Positions 1-5,520 of a stretch of DNA of 6,605 nucleotides are shown one piece after another. Numbering within the stretch: the stretch's first letter is position 1; each line of letters starts with the position of its first letter. Under the pieces are notes generated by a model that was not told where the DNA came from, made no database searches, and saw nothing but the letters and a program-made list of their open reading frames with translations. Source of the DNA: an uncultured Clostridia bacterium (GTDB lineage: Bacteria; Bacillota; Clostridia; Oscillospirales; CAG-272). A program made the position numbers and the translations under genes. The stretch covers positions 1 to 6,605 of the forward strand of contig CALCTA010000162.1 of assembly GCA_937893945.1 (NCBI GenBank), written 5' to 3'.

Positions 1-33
1 CTGACCCGTTGTTTAGCGCAATCTTACACAAAG

Positions 34-75
34 CCTCTCCTTTTAGGAGAGGTGGACGCGTAGCGGACGGAGAGG
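34..75. repeat. Hairpin-forming intergenic repeat unit
   Basis: Seen: CCTCTCC (34-40), a five-base loop, then GGAGAGG (46-52), and a second GGAGAGG at 69-75. The left arm can therefore pair with either right arm. Between the two right arms, CGC (57-59) and GCG (63-65) flank GTA and form a small inner hairpin. From memory, units of this form (CCTCTCC, GGAGAGGTGG, a variable stem around GTA, then ACGGAGAGG) recur between genes in Clostridia metagenome assemblies. The following bases to about 132, including GCTCAGGATGACA, also resemble such repeats. Only one copy is in the window, so dispersal cannot be shown here. Confidence 0.5.
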
Positions 76-160
76 TCTATGACGCATCACCCTATTGCAC
101 CAATATCTCTCTGCTCCGCTCAGGATGACACGTTCAAATGGGGACGAGGCGTTATTTAAT

Positions 161-245
161 GGCGTTCGGGTTGTCGAGGGCGCCAACCCCTACCGGTTTT
201 AATTATTGTTTCAATAGTTGTCTGTAGGTGAGGGGTATCCCCTCC
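161..245. repeat. Two GC-rich inverted repeats, possible REP-like element pieces
   Basis: Seen: GGGTTG (168-173) pairs with CAACCC (184-189) around a ten-base loop, and GAGGGG (230-235) pairs with CCCCTC (239-244) around TAT. The two are separated by an AT-rich stretch (197-220). The words AACCCCTACC and TGTAGGTGAGGGG resemble the outer ends of GC-rich repeats that I recall between genes in gut Clostridia, so this could be two partial or diverged copies. No coding potential or convincing promoter was seen in 1-280. How the downstream U32 gene is transcribed is therefore unclear; read-through from upstream is possible. Confidence 0.4.
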
Positions 246-280
246 CGTCTTGCGTGGCACAACGTTACAAAAACAAGAAA

Positions 281-288
281 AAGGAGAG
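281..288 (+). promoter_or_regulatory. Ribosome binding site fixing the U32 start
   Basis: AAGGAGAG lies seven bases before the ATG at 296. The frame is open further upstream to a GTG codon-region start at 218, but that stretch runs through the GC-rich repeat and has no site of its own. The conserved U32 N-terminus (ELLAPAGS) begins just after the ATG at 296. Confidence 0.85.
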
Positions 289-295
289 AAAAGTT

Positions 296-2338
296 ATGGG
301 CGACGATAAAAAAAGAATACTCCCCGAGCTGTTAGCGCCCGCAGGCTCTCCTTTGGCGCTTGAAGCCGCGATAGAGGGCGGCGCGGATGCTATCTACGTT
401 GGCGGACTCGCCTTTAACGCGCGAATAAACGCCAAGAATTTTACCCCCGACGAGCTTAAGACCTCGATAGCGCGCGCTCACTCCTACGGCGTGAAGGTCT
501 ATATAGCCGCCAACACGCTCATACTCGACAGAGAGCGCGAGGAATATCTTCGCGCGGCAGAGCAGGCGTATCTTTACGGCGCGGATGCTCTTATAGTGGC
601 GGATATAGGCATAGCGAGCGAGATAAAAAAGCGCATACCGATAGAGCTTCACGGAAGCACTCAGCTCTCAGGGCACAATCTTGCGGCGGCAGAGTATCTT
701 GCGGATAACGGATTTTCAAGAATGGTCTGCGCCCGAGAGATGAGCCGAGAGGATCTTGCCACCTTCTGTAAGAGCTCGCCTATAGAATCAGGGGTGTTCG
801 TGCACGGCGCGCTTTGCGTCTGTCATTCGGGACAGTGCCTTTTTTCCTCTCTCGTGGGTGGAAGAAGCGGCAATCGCGGAGAATGCGCTCAGCCTTGCAG
901 GCTTCCTTACAGAGCTTCGGGCGGACGGCAGGAATATCCGCTCTCATTGAAGGATCTCTCTTTGGCTGAGCATATAACAGAGCTTTGCGATATGGGAGTT
1001 TCCTCTTTTAAAATAGAAGGAAGAATGAAATCCCCCGAATACGTGCGCGACGTAGTCAGAATATGGCGCAGACTGCTCGACGAGGGCAGAAACGCGAGCC
1101 CTGACGATATGCGCGCGCTTGCGAAGATATTCTCGCGCGGCGGATTTACCGACGGATATTACAATAAGCGCATAGGCACGGATATGCTCGGAGTGAGAAG
1201 CGATGCCGACAAGCGCGAGAGCGCGGCGGCTGAGAAATTCTGCGGAATTGAGCGCAAGCTCCCCATAGAGCTTTACGCGAGCATAAGGACGGGCAAAGAG
1301 GCAGAGCTGAGAGCGGTCAGCGAGGGAAGAAGCGTTACCGTCAAGGGCGCGATTCCGAATGCGGCTATCAACGCTCCGCTGACGCGTGAGGCTGTTGAGA
1401 AAAATCTCTCGAAGCTCGGCGCGACCTGCTATAGCTTAGAGAGGCTTGAAATAGAGCTTGACGAGGGATTGATGCTGCCGGTATCGGCGCTCAATGCTCT
1501 GAGAAGATCGGCGGTAGAGGCGCTTGAGACGGCAGAGGAGAGAAGCGAGAGAGACATTAACAGAGTGTCCTTCAACGTCCCGAGCAAGCAAAAGGATAGA
1601 CGGACAAGCAGAACGGCTCTCTTCTTTGACCCATCGCAGATCCCTGATAGTGCCGAGAGCTTCTTTGAAAGAATATTCGTTCCGCTTGAGCGCTATTCCG
1701 ACTGTGTCGGAAAGGGATACGGCGTTATGCTCCCCGAGGTAGTGTTTGATAGCGAGCGCGAGGAAGTTGAGAAAATGCTGAGCTTCGCCGCGAGCAACGG
1801 CGCGAAGTATGCGCTCGTGGGCAATCTCGGGCACGCAAGGCTTGCAAGAGACGCGGGGATTTTGCTCGTTGGAGATTTCAGGCTCAACTGCTACAATAAT
1901 TCCACCGCCGCAGCACTTGAGACAGCAGGCTTTGAGGAGATAATACTCTCGCCCGAGCTGACGCTCGCGCAGATGAGAGATATCGGCGGCAGGGCGAGAA
2001 CAATAGTATATGGAAGACTTCCACTCATGATAACCGAGAAGTGTGTGGGCAAGGAGCTTGGCGGCTGCAATTCCTGCGATAAGCAGAAAACGGCGCTCGT
2101 TGACCGCAAGGGAGTGGAGTTCCCCGTAAGGAGACGCCCTCAGCACAGAAGCGTTATCTTTAATTCTGTCCCCGTGTATATGGGCGACCGCGCCGACGAG
2201 CTCAAGGCTTACGGTATCTCGGCTCAGCACTTCATCTTCAGCACCGAGAGCGCTCGTGAGATAGAGAAGGTCATAGCGCTTTATTCCGGAAAGAAAGTGC
2301 CGAGCATGAACAATTTCACGAGAATTAAGAATAAATAA
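296..2338 (+). CDS. Long U32-family protein with DUF3656-like middle region (RlhA-type architecture)
   Basis: The protein has 680 aa. The N-terminal U32 domain is clear: ELLAPAGSP (11-19), the GGADAIYVGG block (28-37), FNARINAKNFT (40-50), the family signature FVHGALC...SGQC (168-181), RGECAQPCR (194-202) and SFKIEGRMKSPEYV (237-250). Residues about 320-415 resemble the DUF3656/collagenase-like insert of long U32 proteins. The C-terminal part repeats a YGRLPLM motif (572-578) followed by C583, C591 and C594. Length and order match RlhA (about 650 aa) rather than the short tRNA-acting TrhP. Characterised relatives mostly hydroxylate RNA or ubiquinone precursors and hold a 4Fe-4S cluster; the old peptidase name is doubtful. 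C174, C181, C197 with C201 or C231 are the candidate ligands. Cytosolic, with no signal peptide. Codon use is rich in ATA and GCG, unlike the next gene. Target RNA is not deducible. Confidence 0.9.
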   Translation: MGDDKKRILPELLAPAGSPLALEAAIEGGADAIYVGGLAFNARINAKNFTPDELKTSIARAHSYGVKVYIAANTLILDREREEYLRAAEQAYLYGADALIVADIGIASEIKKRIPIELHGSTQLSGHNLAAAEYLADNGFSRMVCAREMSREDLATFCKSSPIESGVFVHGALCVCHSGQCLFSSLVGGRSGNRGECAQPCRLPYRASGGRQEYPLSLKDLSLAEHITELCDMGVSSFKIEGRMKSPEYVRDVVRIWRRLLDEGRNASPDDMRALAKIFSRGGFTDGYYNKRIGTDMLGVRSDADKRESAAAEKFCGIERKLPIELYASIRTGKEAELRAVSEGRSVTVKGAIPNAAINAPLTREAVEKNLSKLGATCYSLERLEIELDEGLMLPVSALNALRRSAVEALETAEERSERDINRVSFNVPSKQKDRRTSRTALFFDPSQIPDSAESFFERIFVPLERYSDCVGKGYGVMLPEVVFDSEREEVEKMLSFAASNGAKYALVGNLGHARLARDAGILLVGDFRLNCYNNSTAAALETAGFEEIILSPELTLAQMRDIGGRARTIVYGRLPLMITEKCVGKELGGCNSCDKQKTALVDRKGVEFPVRRRPQHRSVIFNSVPVYMGDRADELKAYGISAQHFIFSTESAREIEKVIALYSGKKVPSMNNFTRIKNK

Positions 2339-2347
2339 TTGGTATTT

Positions 2348-2376
2348 ATGCACAAATATATGTGCGTTATTTTGTC
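2348..2376 (+). terminator. Weak intrinsic terminator after the U32 gene
   Basis: ATGCACA (2348-2354) can pair with TGTGCGT (2361-2367), with one G-U pair, around a six-base AT loop, followed by TATTTTGTC. It starts nine bases after the U32 stop codon. The stem is short and has only three GC pairs, so termination is probably incomplete. Confidence 0.4.
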
Positions 2377-2387
2377 AACGATGACAG

Positions 2388-2416
2388 TTGAAAATGTACC
2401 CGAAATGTGTTATAAT
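2388..2416 (+). promoter_or_regulatory. Sigma-A type promoter for the solute-binding lipoprotein
   Basis: The -35 hexamer is TTGAAA (2388-2393), followed by a 17-base spacer and a perfect -10 TATAAT (2411-2416). TGT directly before the -10 gives an extended -10 (TGn). Predicted transcription start is near 2423, giving a 5' leader of about 50 bases. A small inverted repeat, TGTCA-ACGA-TGACA (2373-2386), ends one base before the -35 and could bind a regulator. Confidence 0.85.
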
Positions 2417-2424
2417 ATTTATAC

Positions 2425-2463
2425 CCAAAAGACCGTTTACGCTTTTGGCAAATTTATAAGGAG
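2425..2463 (+). promoter_or_regulatory. 5' leader hairpin and ribosome binding site of the lipoprotein mRNA
   Basis: CCAAAAG (2425-2431) pairs perfectly with CTTTTGG (2442-2448); inside the loop CG (2434-2435) can pair with CG (2440-2441). The hairpin would begin about two bases after the predicted transcription start. AAGGAG (2458-2463) follows unpaired, nine bases before the ATG at 2473. A hairpin at the very 5' end often protects an mRNA from decay; an operator is the other possibility. There is no T-run after the stem, so it is not a terminator. Confidence 0.6.
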
Positions 2464-2472
2464 AAGATTGTT

Positions 2473-4047
2473 ATGAATACTTTCAAGAGAATTCTTGCCC
2501 TTCTTCTTGCTTTGGTATTTATCAGTGCAGCTCTTATGGGTTGTAAGAAGAATAAGACTGATGATGACCAGCAGGATGATGGCAAAAAGACTGAACAAAA
2601 TGACACCGAGAGACAGACTAACGAGTACGGTGAAGAGTCCTTTTCCGGTAGCCTTCCTGTACAGGATCTCGACTTTGGAGGAGCAGAGCTTACTATTCTT
2701 GTTAGAGACAATGTAATTTGTTCGAGAGAATGGCACAAGGAATCCCCCGAAGACGAGCTTGACGAGGCTGTTGCAATGAGAAACGCAGCGGTTGAGGCAA
2801 CTCTTAACCTCAAGATGAAATATCAGATGGTTCCTGATGCAAGCTACGACGCTTTCGCAGAGGCTTTCAACGGAATGATCACCGACGATATCGTTTCTGA
2901 TATGCACAACTACGATATCGCAGCTAACTTCGCATATGCAGGCGCATATCCTTCCGTTCGTGAGTTCGCAGCGAACCTCAACGACAAGGAAATGTTCCCC
3001 CACTTCGATTTCAGCCTCCCCTGCTGGAACCAGGCAATCGTACAGAACACCACTATCAACGGCAGACTCCACTATGTTGCAGGTGATATCAACCTCTCCA
3101 TGTTCGACGCTGCTATGGTTATCTGGTACAACAAGACCCTCTATGATGCAAAGAAAGAGGACACCGACCCTGAGAACGTCCAGACACACGCTCTCGCAGG
3201 TCTCTGGACATACGACGATCTTTACGCTTGGACCGCTCTTTATGAGAACTCCAACGGTGAAGACGCTGGTAAGGACGCTGCTGATACATACGGTCTCAGC
3301 ATAAGCCACTCCGACCGTGGTAACCCCAACCCCCACGACGCTATCCCCTACGCTTGGGATCTTGAGTTCGTTCTTACAAACAACGACGGCACACACTCCT
3401 TCAATATCGAAGGTAACGAGAAGGCTGAGGAAGCTCTTACCAAGTTCAGAAAGCTCATCGACGCAGAGGGCTCTCGTAAGAACGGTAGCGTTAACAACTT
3501 CGCAGCTGGACACTACGTATTCTGGACCGGTTCCATTTACCCCAACGAGGATGCTAACATGACCATCCGTGAAATGGAAGATAAGTACGGTCTTCTTCCT
3601 TGGCCTAAGTACGAGGCAACTCAGGAGAACTACGGTACAACATCGCAGGACTACTATACTCTTATGACAGTTCTCGATCACGCTGAGAGCTCTGTTACCA
3701 CCCTTGGTGATGAGATCTCCGCATACCTCCAGTACGCAACTGAGGAATCCTACACTTCTGTTCGTGGTTACTACTTCAACAGAATCATTAAGCCTAAGTA
3801 CTTCGGTACTGACAACTCTGAGGGTACTGTATCCAACTCTATCGCTCTCTTCGATATCATCGTTGATAACATCGAGTTCGACTACTGGACCATCTATTCT
3901 CCTCAGCTCAACGACGTTGCATGGCTCTGGAGAGACGCTGTTGGCGTAGAGGGTACTCTTGAATCCATCTACATGTCTGAGGAAGACCTCTACAAGCAGA
4001 TGATCGAAGAGACCGACGCTTGGCTCGGACTTCGCACCGCTGAATAA
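2473..4047 (+). CDS. Extracellular solute-binding lipoprotein (ABC-importer type, probably carbohydrate)
   Basis: The 524-aa protein starts with a lipoprotein signal: K5-R6, a hydrophobic run (7-20) and lipobox L21-M22-G23-C24. A charged, low-complexity linker rich in D, K, Q, E and T follows (25-58), as expected for a lipid-anchored surface protein. The mature part resembles large family-1-like solute-binding proteins of Clostridia, with blocks such as YDIAANFAYAGAYPSVREF (147-165), MVIWYNKTLYD (215-225), GLLPWPKY (373-380) and DYWTIYSPQLNDVAWLWRD (470-488). Aromatic residues are plentiful, which suits sugar binding, but the ligand cannot be told. The gene has its own strong promoter and terminator and no permease or ATPase gene next to it, so it must use a transporter encoded elsewhere. 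Isoleucine is coded almost only by ATC/ATT (a single ATA), a bias typical of very high expression. Confidence 0.85.
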   Translation: MNTFKRILALLLALVFISAALMGCKKNKTDDDQQDDGKKTEQNDTERQTNEYGEESFSGSLPVQDLDFGGAELTILVRDNVICSREWHKESPEDELDEAVAMRNAAVEATLNLKMKYQMVPDASYDAFAEAFNGMITDDIVSDMHNYDIAANFAYAGAYPSVREFAANLNDKEMFPHFDFSLPCWNQAIVQNTTINGRLHYVAGDINLSMFDAAMVIWYNKTLYDAKKEDTDPENVQTHALAGLWTYDDLYAWTALYENSNGEDAGKDAADTYGLSISHSDRGNPNPHDAIPYAWDLEFVLTNNDGTHSFNIEGNEKAEEALTKFRKLIDAEGSRKNGSVNNFAAGHYVFWTGSIYPNEDANMTIREMEDKYGLLPWPKYEATQENYGTTSQDYYTLMTVLDHAESSVTTLGDEISAYLQYATEESYTSVRGYYFNRIIKPKYFGTDNSEGTVSNSIALFDIIVDNIEFDYWTIYSPQLNDVAWLWRDAVGVEGTLESIYMSEEDLYKQMIEETDAWLGLRTAE

Positions 4048-4063
4048 TTAAGAAACTTAATTA
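4045..4063. repeat. AT-rich 8-bp inverted repeat at the lipoprotein stop codon
   Basis: TAATTAAG (4045-4052), AAA, CTTAATTA (4056-4063). It includes the stop codon of the lipoprotein gene and lies just before the main terminator. It is a weak stem on its own. It may add 3'-end stability or, read from the other strand, help stop GNAT transcripts. Confidence 0.5.
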
Positions 4064-4068
4064 ATCAT

Positions 4069-4104
4069 AATGCCCACGGCGAAAGCCGTGGGCATTCTTT
4101 TGTT
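4069..4104 (+). terminator. Strong intrinsic terminator, GAAA loop
   Basis: AATGCCCACGGC (4069-4080) pairs perfectly with GCCGTGGGCATT (4085-4096) around a GAAA tetraloop, then CTTTTGTT. The 12-bp GC-rich stem begins 22 bases after the lipoprotein stop. On the minus strand the same stem lies about 20 bases after the GNAT stop but is followed by ATGATTAATT, a poor T-run. It may therefore serve the convergent GNAT gene only partly. Confidence 0.93.
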
Positions 4105-4115
4105 ATGTTGATATT

Positions 4116-4601
4116 TTATTTTGACAGCTGATAGGCGATGCGCTCGCCCGCTCTTTCGATATATACCTTGCCGCATTTCTTAAATCCGAGGCGCTCAAGG
4201 CTACGCTGCATAGGAAGATTGTCCTCGTGCGTGTCTATTCTTAAATTTTCGCAAATGCCGAGACAATATTCAACGCACAGAGCCATCATTCCGCCGCGCT
4301 TGCCCGCGCTTGCCACTCTGTGTATGGCGAAATAGGGCAGAGAATTGAGCCATTCTCCGTCTATGTAGTCGTAATCTCGGTCGGGCCCCTCAATGAACGC
4401 AAATACCCCGAAAAGCTCACCATCCTCGCAGATGACGTATAGCTGACCGAGGAGTATATCCTTCTCCACTATCTCTGCTTGTGGGTATTCGTTTCCCCAT
4501 TGAGTAGGGTTTCCGTTTTCTCTCATAAAGGCGCGAGCGCCACTATAGATATTGAGGATCTCAACAAGCTCCTCTTTTTTTGCTTTGCGTATTTCCATCA
4601 T
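4116..4601 (-). CDS. GNAT family N-acetyltransferase
   Basis: The 161-aa protein has the GNAT layout: an N-terminal EIRKAKKEELVEILNIYSGA helix region (3-22), central beta strands LYVICEDGELFGVFAFI (54-70), the acetyl-CoA loop region in strand-helix HRVASAGKRGGMMALCVEYC (94-113), and a typical motif B, RIDTHEDNLPMQRSLERLGF (121-140). The usual R-x-x-G-x-G/A loop reads A-G-K-R-G-G-M, a mild variant seen in this subgroup. It is cytosolic and would move an acetyl group from acetyl-CoA to an unknown amine. Start choice: ATG at 4601 has AAAGGG (4615-4610) eight bases upstream; GTG at 4604 and ATG at 4598 are alternatives. The gene stands alone, converges on the lipoprotein gene, and diverges from the EEP operon. 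Substrate unknown. Confidence 0.88.
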   Translation of the reverse strand: MMEIRKAKKEELVEILNIYSGARAFMRENGNPTQWGNEYPQAEIVEKDILLGQLYVICEDGELFGVFAFIEGPDRDYDYIDGEWLNSLPYFAIHRVASAGKRGGMMALCVEYCLGICENLRIDTHEDNLPMQRSLERLGFKKCGKVYIERAGERIAYQLSK

Positions 4602-4627
4602 CACACCATCCCTTTCTCTTTGCGGAA

Positions 4628-4656
4628 ATTATATCATACAAGACAGTTGCTGTCAA
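4628..4656 (-). promoter_or_regulatory. Consensus promoter for the GNAT gene
   Basis: Read on the minus strand: TTGACA (4656-4651), a 17-base spacer, TATAAT (4633-4628), with TGA just before the -10 giving an extended -10. Both hexamers are perfect. Predicted start is near 4621, so the leader is only about 20 bases. Confidence 0.88.
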
Positions 4657-4660
4657 CTGT
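4643..4660. promoter_or_regulatory. Inverted repeat over the GNAT -35, putative operator
   Basis: ACAGTTG (4643-4649), CTGT, CAACTGT (4654-4660): perfect 7-bp arms with a four-base centre. The repeat covers the GNAT -35 hexamer and ends 26 bases before the -35 of the divergent EEP promoter. A protein bound here should block GNAT transcription and could affect the other promoter. Part of the right arm is the -35 itself, so chance contributes; no regulator gene lies in the window. Confidence 0.45.
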
Positions 4661-4686
4661 TTTTTACATAAAATCCGAGCAATTAC

Positions 4687-4715
4687 TTGACAAAACGGCG
4701 CATCTGTTATATAAT
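4687..4715 (+). promoter_or_regulatory. Consensus promoter for the EEP-kinase operon
   Basis: TTGACA (4687-4692), a 17-base spacer and TATAAT (4710-4715), both hexamers perfect. Predicted start is near 4722, giving a leader of about 31 bases. It faces away from the GNAT promoter, with the two -35 boxes 30 bases apart. Confidence 0.92.
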
Positions 4716-4739
4716 GATTTCATACAATTTTGCCACTTC

Positions 4740-4746
4740 AGGAGGG
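4740..4746 (+). promoter_or_regulatory. Ribosome binding site of the EEP gene
   Basis: AGGAGGG lies six bases before the ATG at 4753. It decides the start: the frame is open back to a TTG at 4687, but that codon is part of the promoter -35 box. Confidence 0.9.
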
Positions 4747-4752
4747 TATATC

Positions 4753-5520
4753 ATGGCTGAAAAAATCAAGGTAATGACATTTAATCTGCGCGTTGCTGTA
4801 AAGGGCGACGGCGTGAATTATTTTGACTACAGACTTCCGAGAATACTAGAGTTTCTCAACACCGAGAAGCCTGACGTAGTAGGATTTCAGGAAGTAAACG
4901 ATCATATGAAAGAGGCTCTCAACGAGCATCTTACAGATTACGTTATCGTAGGATGCGGAAGAGAGGCGTCTTATCGCGGCGAATCTGCTTGCCTTGCATA
5001 CAGAAAGGACAGATTCCAGCTTATCACGCTTGAGAACTTCTGGCTTTCCGCAACCCCCACTATTCCCGGCAGCCGCTACGGTCTTGACCAGAGCTCCTGC
5101 CCCAGAGTTACGACTGCTGCTCTTCTGAAGCTCCGCGAGGCAAACGCACCCTTCTGGTTCGTTAATACACACCTTGACCACGAGGGATCAAACGCGAGAC
5201 TTCTCGGTTCTATCCAGATAATGCAGTTTGTAAGCACCAAAAAGGAGCCCTGCATCATCACGGGCGACTTTAACGCAGGCCCCGGCTCTTCTGCTATCAA
5301 AGTGTTTACCGAGAATAAGAGATTCCCGATGGTTGACTGCACCGCTAACATAGAGGCTACCTTCCACGATTATAAAGAGACACCTCGCTCTAAGATAGAC
5401 TACATATTCACTAATATGCCCTGCGACGTCAACGAGTCGGTGCTCTACCCCGACGAGCCTGTAGAGGGAGTATATCTTTCCGACCACAGACCTGTTGGCG
5501 CGTTCATTGAGATAGAATGA
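4753..5520 (+). CDS. Endonuclease/exonuclease/phosphatase (EEP) family hydrolase
   Basis: The 255-aa protein carries every EEP core motif in order: MTFNLR with N11, GFQEV with metal-binding E47, WFVNTHLDH (135-143) with H140 and D142, GDFNAG (171-176) with D172 and N174, KIDYIF (214-219) with D216, and LSDHRPV (242-248) with the D244-H245 pair. The active site therefore looks complete for divalent-metal-dependent phosphoester cleavage. There is no signal peptide or membrane segment, so it should act in the cytosol. The family covers DNA repair nucleases, sphingomyelinase-like and inositol-phosphate phosphatases. The short compact form without DNA-binding insertions that I can recognise fits a small-molecule phosphodiesterase or phosphatase at least as well as a nuclease. 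It is the first gene of an operon and its stop overlaps the start of a sugar-kinase-like gene, which favours a metabolic role by inference. Confidence 0.88.
   Translation: MAEKIKVMTFNLRVAVKGDGVNYFDYRLPRILEFLNTEKPDVVGFQEVNDHMKEALNEHLTDYVIVGCGREASYRGESACLAYRKDRFQLITLENFWLSATPTIPGSRYGLDQSSCPRVTTAALLKLREANAPFWFVNTHLDHEGSNARLLGSIQIMQFVSTKKEPCIITGDFNAGPGSSAIKVFTENKRFPMVDCTANIEATFHDYKETPRSKIDYIFTNMPCDVNESVLYPDEPVEGVYLSDHRPVGAFIEIE

Noticed and set aside
218..295. N-terminal extension of the U32 protein
   Set aside because: It runs through a GC-rich hairpin repeat, lacks a ribosome binding site, and the good AAGGAG site points to the ATG at 296.
1436..2353. 305-codon open frame on the minus strand over the U32 gene
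   Set aside because: No conserved domain or good start signal; the plus strand here encodes the conserved C-terminal half of the U32 protein.
2350..2378. Reverse-strand promoter from TTGACA at 2378-2373
   Set aside because: At the proper 17-base spacing the -10 would read TTGTGC; the nearest TATATT is only 12 bases away, too close.
2437..3681. 414-codon open frame on the minus strand over the lipoprotein gene
   Set aside because: It is antisense to a well-supported gene, crosses that gene's promoter and leader, encodes a low-complexity V/C/S-rich product with no recognisable domain, and is explained by the strong codon bias of the plus-strand gene.
4687..4752. N-terminal extension of the EEP protein from TTG at 4687
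   Set aside because: That stretch contains the -35 and -10 boxes and the predicted transcription start, so it cannot be translated from this promoter; AGGAGGG points to 4753.
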